From Erigeron canadensis (taxonomy: Eukaryota > Streptophyta > Magnoliopsida > Asterales > Asteraceae): 64,000 nucleotides of DNA. Positions 58,316 through 64,000 of this stretch are shown one piece after another (within the stretch, counting starts at the first letter, position 1; each line of letters begins with the position of its first letter). Where the stretch lies: assembly GCF_010389155.1 (NCBI RefSeq), contig NC_057767.1:5687765-5751764 (forward strand). Direction: 5' to 3'. Under the pieces are notes generated by a model that saw only the letters and a list, made by a program, of their open reading frames with translations, did not search any database and was not told the DNA's origin. A program made the translations under genes and the position numbers.

Positions 58316-60238
58316 GTAACATGATCGATTAAGGAGTCTAATGTTCTTGACGATGATCCTCCATCCTTCATTGCACCGTACGCACCTTTCCTAACCTCGG
58401 TTACTCTTTCCCTCGCCTTGCGTCCACCTTCCCCTTCCATCAACTCTAAAACCACTTTCGCGACTTCTTCTTGCCCAACTAGCCCTCGTGCCACCTTACC
58501 CCGTGCCCATAATCGAAGCCCCATCCCAATCTCCTCAACCACAATCCTCGCATTTAGGTGCTGCTCTGCCATCAACGGCATCGCCAACACAGGCACACCC
58601 GCACACATACTCTCCAGCATCGAGTTCCATCCACAATGACTCAAAAAGCCACACACACTTTCATGTTTCAAAATCTCCATTTGATCTACCCATTCAACTA
58701 CTAATTTGCCCCGCGCCTTCACTCTGTCTTCAAACCCTGACCCGATATATTGCAATTGCTTCGGTTTCATTACCCATATGAAGCTTATGTTTGATTTTTC
58801 CAACCCAATGGCGACCTCGTGTATCTGCTCCTTGGACGCCTCTGCCTGCGTTCCGAAGGATACGTATACCACAGAATCATTGGTTTCAAGTTTCTTATCA
58901 AGCCACTGGATCCATGTTGGCTTTTCCATTACCTGTTAAGTAAAAACACACAAATCATTATTTATTTTTACTCTTTCTTCATATGACACACTAAAAACTT
59001 GTTTGTAATTATAGTACTAACAGTTCTCCTATATTGTAGTGTACAAATCAGGTCTCATTTTTTAATTATAACTTACAATGAAACCTTCCAAAACTATATT
59101 ATTGTAATGTCACCAACAAATGCTAGATATACAAATAATTTAATTAACGAAAGTGTGGATCTAAAAGTGCATTTAATTTAACAGTCAATTAAAATTTTAT
59201 CTTACGATTTTAAAATGAATCAAAAATACATAATGAGTTTTATTATTAAACGAAATTCTGCGGTTATATATGTTAGTTATATACTTATCATAAAATTTAG
59301 AGGTAAACTTTTGATTTGGAAGATATAAATTTTTTTATGCACGGACAGTCACATTTAGCATTTTCCTTCATTTATTTAATTCGGAAAAAACTAGAGTTCA
59401 CTGATGTACGTCAAACTTTAATTATTTTACCCCAAGTGTTACGATATAAATTAATTACCTTGATCGGAATATCTGAATAATTAATAGCAGATGGTTTCGC
59501 TACACAAAAAGGTCCAACCAACCAAGCTTTGGGTCCATAGTTTCGGTCCCAGTACTCATTAAAATTAGCTTCAAGCTCATAAAAGCTATTAACCACCAAG
59601 CCGTGACTCCTAGACATTGCCTTCTGTTGCTTCATAAGGAAATCAAGCGCAGGACCTTTCGGGTCAAGCTCACTAAATGGCGGCTCGAAATCATTAACAG
59701 TTAACTTCATTTTCCCAAATCCCGGTACCAAAAAAGGCTCATCATTCGAACCAACGTTCGCATGTGGCTTAAACTGTGCCATAACATTACACATAGTCAT
59801 GCTAAATATATTGGCCCCATAAAAACACAACCTAGGAATTTTTAATTTATCGGCCGAATCTTGTGTCCACATTAAAAAACCATCCGAGATTATGCAACTA
59901 ACCGCGGGTTGGAGACTGGAGACAAGTTCTTCAAACCGCGGTTTGAGTTGTTCCGTGGCTTCCACGAAACGAATGAATGATGACATGGATGGAAGGTTAT
60001 CGGTTAGTTCTATCCCGGGTGGGACGTCGACAACGTTTTGTGGGAATGGGATGTCTATGATGTTAATGGAATTGTTTTTGATGGCGACTCGAATGGCGGA
60101 GTAATTGGCTGGTGTGGTGATTATGGTGACGGTGATACTGCGATCGGTAAGGATTCGGGAGAGGTAGAGGAGAGGGATGGTATGGCCTTGTGACATGAAG
60201 GGAAATATGACAAAATGTGGTGATGGAGATATTGTCAT
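58309..60238 (-). CDS. UDP-glycosyltransferase, UGT90A-like
   Basis: Two exons on the minus strand, 60238-59459 and 58932-58309, with a 526-bp GT/AG intron in phase 0, giving 467 residues as usual for plant family-1 UGTs. These cytosolic enzymes move a sugar from UDP-sugar to small lipophilic acceptors. Seen: the N-terminal HFVIFPFMSQGHTIPLL with catalytic His19, the partner Asp119 in CIISDGF, and a 44-residue PSPG box (341-384) starting WVDQMEILKHESVCGFLSHC and ending MAEQ, with HCGWNS at 359-364. The terminal Gln suggests UDP-glucose. FPFMSQGH and WVDQ point to the UGT90A group; the acceptor is unknown. First ATG in frame is 60238; the frame is open further upstream without ATG. The stop codon TAA (58311-58309) lies within an inserted MITE, replacing the ancestral last codons. 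Confidence 0.95.
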
Positions 60239-60304
60239 TTTTTGGGGTTTTGTTGGAATGTTGGATCTTGGTCTTCTTAATCGGATGATGATGATAGTGT
60301 TCAA

Positions 60305-61440
60305 CTTTGGATGTTGGATTTATAGAAGGTGAAAGGGTACTTTTGTAATATGTTAATTATATAATTTATATTATTCAATCTTGTATAAGTATTTGTTACC
60401 TTTTAATAATCTTTTAAAATTTTAACATTCATATATGTATCACTATATACTACTCGTAATAACCGGTATGATTTTTACAACATTTATGTGTACTGTTTGT
60501 GCATCGAACCGAGGCTAAGACAAGTGTGGGTTAGTGGGTGATTTTAGGCTGTTTGTTGGCAGTTCCCATGAGGTAGAGTTGTGACCTCTTTACGTCAATC
60601 TAGCCAGAGCGCGATCTATGTATGATCGAGTATTGAGTTGCATGCCTTTAGAAGGTCTTACGGATCTCCTTTAATAGGGAGAAATGTTCTTGGAGAACAA
60701 GTAGGCCTCCCTAGGATTTCCTAGGTCTTCGGCCAGGGCTATAATTTCCCTAAGTATAGTTAGAAATGATAGGAATAAATCCTGAGCTTTTAGGGGAGTA
60801 ATTCTTATCCTTTTTATCTTGCTGCGAAAGCCTTCGTTATGGAGAGGCCTTCGTGTCATACTAAGTTACTATGACAGGACCTGCGTGCCGCTTGGCTTCT
60901 GCGAATTTTCTAGGGGTGCGTGTTGTAAATATTCTGAACCGCTTAATTAAGTTGATTTGAAAGTTGATTAAGTTTGGTAGATGAGCGCGGATCTCAAGGA
61001 AAGCATTCGACGGCTGTGATATTCATGTAGCCACATATATAAATACCCTTTTTTTCCTTCTTTATTTTTTATTTCGCTCCTTCACAAAATAATCCCTTCT
61101 CTCTTCTAGGGTTTCCGATCGTCTTGTCCTCCGATCATCGCGTTAGGTACGTGTCTCCTACTAGTCTTTTCCTATTACTCTTCTTTATTTTTCCGTTCTG
61201 ATGTCGAAAGTAGGCATAAAAGTCACTGAATCAACCGTCATTCGATCAAAACTTAATGGTTTTGTTAATAAATATTTTCCTAGGAAAATAAAAGAGTTTA
61301 AAATCCCTTCTAATGGACAAATAATATTGACCCCTTGATGAGCGATAATTATATAGACTTTTATCGCACTAGTTTTGACCATTTTATAGTTATTTGAATG
61401 AACTTATGATACTTAATTCCATGAATATGTGATTTCAGGT
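60305..61440. other. Probable degraded LTR-like sequence
   Basis: No protein-coding gene. A TATATAAATA word at 61036-61045 is followed by a pyrimidine-rich leader and TCTAGGGTTTCCGATC, as in a retrotransposon U3-R-U5 or a plant gene leader. No LTR ends were fixed. ORFs at 60671-60859 and 61185-61382 are unsupported. Confidence 0.35.
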
Positions 61441-62110
61441 TCATTGCTTGTGGCATGAAGGAAAATATCAAGAAATGGTGATGAAGGAATTAAAAGAAGA
61501 TAAATGATGGTTCGATGAGGATTCGGGTCGAGATTCAAGACTTGGGACGAAGAAACTTGTGTCGACATGAAGCCTAGGACCACCTGTTAGTGTTTTGGGC
61601 ATAACTTCTTCATACAGACTCCGTTTCTGACGAGTAAGCTATCCACAGAAAGGAAAGAGAAAGATCTACAACTTTCGTGTTGAACCTGAAGCCTCCAGCG
61701 TCTCTTATTTCTCTCTAGCGCCGCTGGAAGTGATCCTGAAGCTTACCAGCGCTGCTGGGGACCTCACCAGCGCCGCTGGGAGTGTATGAGCGCCTCTGGA
61801 ACCTAGCCAGTGCCGCTGGGCTTATTCCAGTGCCGCTCCCAAGTCCGGTTCAGCTAGGGTTTATCCGAAAACCTATAAATACCCCTCTAAAACCCTAGGG
61901 CCGCACAACACTTCTTCCAGAAAACTTGAGGGCCATTTTTAGGGTATTTTCACCAGATCTAAACCCTCGTAACACCCCCATATCATCTAAGAGATCAAAA
62001 ATCAATCCTTAACAACAACATCATCATCATAATCATAAGCATCGATCGAGAAGGAGGTGGTTTCATGTGCGAGAGTCACAACTGCAAGAGTGACGAGCAG
62101 TAATTCGACA
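61441..62110 (+). repeat. Probable LTR-type retroelement sequence with GC-rich word array
   Basis: Features typical of plant LTRs: ACTTCTTCATACAGACTCCG, a TATA box CCTATAAATACCCC (61872-61885) and a CCCTAGGG/ACCAGATCTAAACCC leader. Between 61695 and 61839 lie about eight copies of a near-palindrome CCAGCGCCGCTGG (for example 61746-61758, 61767-61779, 61807-61819), spaced 20-30 bases. Ends and superfamily are not determined. Confidence 0.5.
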
Positions 62111-62632
62111 TCAATCAATTCTCTATTTCTCTGTCGGTACATTATGGATTTATATACTATTGATTGTGATTGTTCTTTTGTTATGAGTAGCTAAATAAGT
62201 AATCATCTACTAAGATGATGTGACATGATTATGTGATGGTTGCATGCTAAGTACACTTAACGTCTTGTCGTGATCTTAATGAATTAATTCATGTAGTTTG
62301 TTATTCTTGTTGTTGATGATATATGTATGCTTTATGGTGGTACCTATTGTGTGCGTATATGGTTTTGGTTGTTTATGGTATAAACAATTATCGCTAGGTC
62401 ATGGTATGATAGTGAACAACATAATAATAACGAGAATTAATCTGTTAAATAGCTTAGTAAGTGAACTAGACAAGATTGTTATTTAAATAGTTAAACAAGC
62501 TAATTGGTTAGACAACTATAGGTGGATAGGGTGGTACTCATACATGTAGCTAATCGGTTAGGGGGTTTAAGTTAGAGACACAGATTTGTTAGCGGAAAGA
62601 GTGGTACCCACGTAACCGACTCTAGTGACTTA
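62111..62632. other. Sequence before the LTR retrotransposon
   Basis: No gene. It has a diverged internal repeat around GGTGGTACTCATAC (about 62530) and GTGGTACCCACGTA (about 62600), each near a GCTAATYGGTTAG word. Confidence 0.4.
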
Positions 62633-62943
62633 TGTTAGAAATCCAAAAATAGTGATAAATTGTAATTAAGATTGTGGACTTACTTTTTGTTAAATCATAG
62701 ATATATGATAACTAAGGATGAGAAGCTAAATATAAAGTTTAACATGTGTAAGGACTTATAGTATAAATACTCCTCATTCCTTAGGCATCATATATATACA
62801 TGTACATATAACTATTTTAATAACAACCTTCATAATTTCCTTACACCTCTGTCCGTCTCAAAACAAACACACACATACTCTCTCTCTCTCAACACACACA
62901 CTTACATCCACCATTGTTGACATCAAATCTAGAGCAGAAATCA
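62633..62943 (+). repeat. Probable 5' LTR of a retrotransposon
   Basis: Starts TGTTAGAAATCC and ends AAATCA (TG...CA), about 311 bp. A TATA box (TATAAATA, 62762-62769) and a CT-rich leader (TACTCTCTCTCTCTC) support a promoter inside. The primer-binding site follows 12 bases after the proposed end, further than usual, so the exact border is uncertain. The 3' partner lies outside the window. Confidence 0.6.
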
Positions 62944-62955
62944 TGTTATTACGTG

Positions 62956-62967
62956 TGGTATCAGAGC
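62956..62967 (+). other. Primer-binding site (initiator Met tRNA)
   Basis: TGGTATCAGAGC is complementary to the 3' end of plant initiator methionine tRNA and is the classic primer site of Ty1/copia and many Ty3/gypsy elements. Confidence 0.88.
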
Positions 62968-64000
62968 AAAACATCACTTTGATATCGATCCATAACTGAT
63001 TTTGATCTCAATTTCATCAAAAATCAAATTCAAAAACCGTTTTTTTTATACCGTCCCCTGTTTCATTATTTTTTATTGTTTAAATCACATAAAATCATCA
63101 ATTTTTGTTCAAATTTAGATTCCTTATAGCTTAAAACATAATCCTGTTAAGTTTCCAGTTCCAATTCGATCTAATTCTCGAGATTGAATTTTTGGATTTT
63201 GGCGCTCAAATTTCAGATTTTGATTCTATTGTGTTTTTAGCTAAATTTTGTTTAAGGATTTGTTGCGGACGTGAAAACAAACGTTTTGCAAGTAATTTCA
63301 CGTTCTAACTCCAAATAATTCGAAAGATATTGAAGTTTTAAAAGTCATCAATGGAGTTTTTGAAAACTGATGTGTTGAAGAAGATGATCTCAGGACGATT
63401 CTCACTAGGACGATCTTCTGCAGATCGTCTCAGTGCTTGAATTTCCATTCGTTCATACTCTGTGTGTTGTGGCTTGTAGGACGATCTTCACAAGATCGTT
63501 CTAGCAAGTGGTTGTGGTGTGAAGTATTGATTGTGGCTAACTAATCCGAAAGGATCGGTTTTGGTCAGTTCAAAGTGTTTTTACTTTGAAAATATTGGCA
63601 GAAAACCAAGACGATCTTGCCAAGATCGTCTCAGTTACCTGACTCTAGGACGATCTTGCTCAAGATCGTCTCAGTGTCTATTGAAAGTTAGTGTGTTTTG
63701 GTTGTTTAATCGAAGTTGTTGTGATTGGGAATCACACACTTCCTGGGTAACTGATCATTCTTGATTGGTTTTGCTCAAATTACATTAATTTCATTTCATA
63801 CTGAAATTTTGTCCAAATCGTCTCAAAATACTTAGAATTTTTCTTCAAAGAAAACAGGACGATCTTCTTTCAAGATCGTCTCATTTCAAAAACTTTCATT
63901 TCAATTTTCATTTCCATTTCCAAAAATCCAAAATCATACCTCAATTTCAATTTCTTTTCATACTTAGCCAAATTTCATTAAATTTCTTCCAAGACGATCT
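62968..64000 (+). mobile_element. Leader / start of internal region of an LTR retrotransposon (cut by window)
   Basis: More than 1 kb after the primer-binding site without a gag ORF. The ORF at 63531-63764 has no domain and only covers the hairpin array. Between 63390 and the window end lie repeated inverted words GACGATCTT...AAGATCGTC. The polyprotein is expected to the right of the window. Confidence 0.65.
63391..64000 (+). repeat. Array of short inverted-repeat words (GACGATCTT / AAGATCGTC)
   Basis: Complete units at 63407-63433, 63477-63504, 63608-63634, 63646-63674 and 63856-63883. Each has A(G)GACGATCTT, a 0-6 base spacer, then (C)AAGATCGTCTCA or a near copy. Diverged or half units lie at 63385-63405 and 63812-63825, and the start of one more is cut at 63991-64000. 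Each unit could fold as a 9-10-bp hairpin in RNA. Spacing is irregular (about 38-210 bases). Confidence 0.9.

Noticed and set aside
58418..58939. Plus-strand ORFs opposite the UGT exon 2
   Set aside because: Shadows of the coding strand; the PSPG box on the minus strand settles the frame.
60239..60304. Extended N-terminus for the UGT (22 more residues)
   Set aside because: That extension starts at TTG, not ATG; the ATG at 60238 gives the usual UGT90A start just before HFVIFPF.
63407..64000. CRISPR-like array
   Set aside because: The repeats are inverted words with irregular spacing (about 38-210 bases) in a plant retrotransposon leader; no cas genes and a eukaryotic host.

Overview
The window is AT-rich nuclear DNA of a flowering plant. 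The evidence is introns with GT/AG borders, plant-only gene families (a UGT90A-type glucosyltransferase, a bHLH162-type factor, a Raf-like kinase) and plant transposon classes. An asterid, perhaps of the daisy family, is my guess from the general feel of the repeats and is not proven. No organellar, bacterial or viral gene set is present.

Three genes look intact. A three-exon bHLH transcription factor lies at 14888-16246 (+). A six-exon Raf-like (MAPKKK group C, STY13-like) protein kinase lies at 35349-39957 (-). A two-exon UDP-glycosyltransferase lies at 58309-60238 (-). I rebuilt exon borders from splice sites and reading phase: 195, 393 and 467 residues. The genes are independent and form no pathway or cluster. 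A decayed fragment of the C-terminus of a DDX41/RH35-type RNA helicase lies at 33751-34010 (-).

The rest is mostly transposable elements, many bounded here by target-site duplications (TSDs). Left part (1-14 kb): a LINE tail (1-363), a 5'-truncated LINE with a 16-bp TSD (1313-6315), a non-autonomous CACTA-like element (7445-10323) and an inverted LINE remnant (10908-13870). Middle (16-34 kb): a mini-Helitron beside the bHLH gene, two cargo-bearing Mutator-like elements (MULEs), a 480-bp foldback, SINEs, small TIR elements, and two hAT elements whose target sites overlap. Right part (40-64 kb): a SINE in the kinase upstream region, Tourist-like MITEs with TTA/TAA TSDs, a 23-bp minisatellite, a 1.6-kb solo LTR, three more MULEs (one with a CASP-like gene fragment, one with a KIEG-repeat ORF, one with a FAR1 domain), and at the right edge the start of an LTR retrotransposon.

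The most interesting signals are these: (i) a MULE-type MITE inserted in the last codons of the glycosyltransferase, which now supplies its stop codon; (ii) an array of short perfect inverted-repeat words (GACGATCTT / AAGATCGTC) in the leader of the LTR retrotransposon at 63.4-64.0 kb, echoed by different near-palindromic words at 61.7 kb and in the solo LTR; (iii) two MULE families that each appear twice with different captured cargo.
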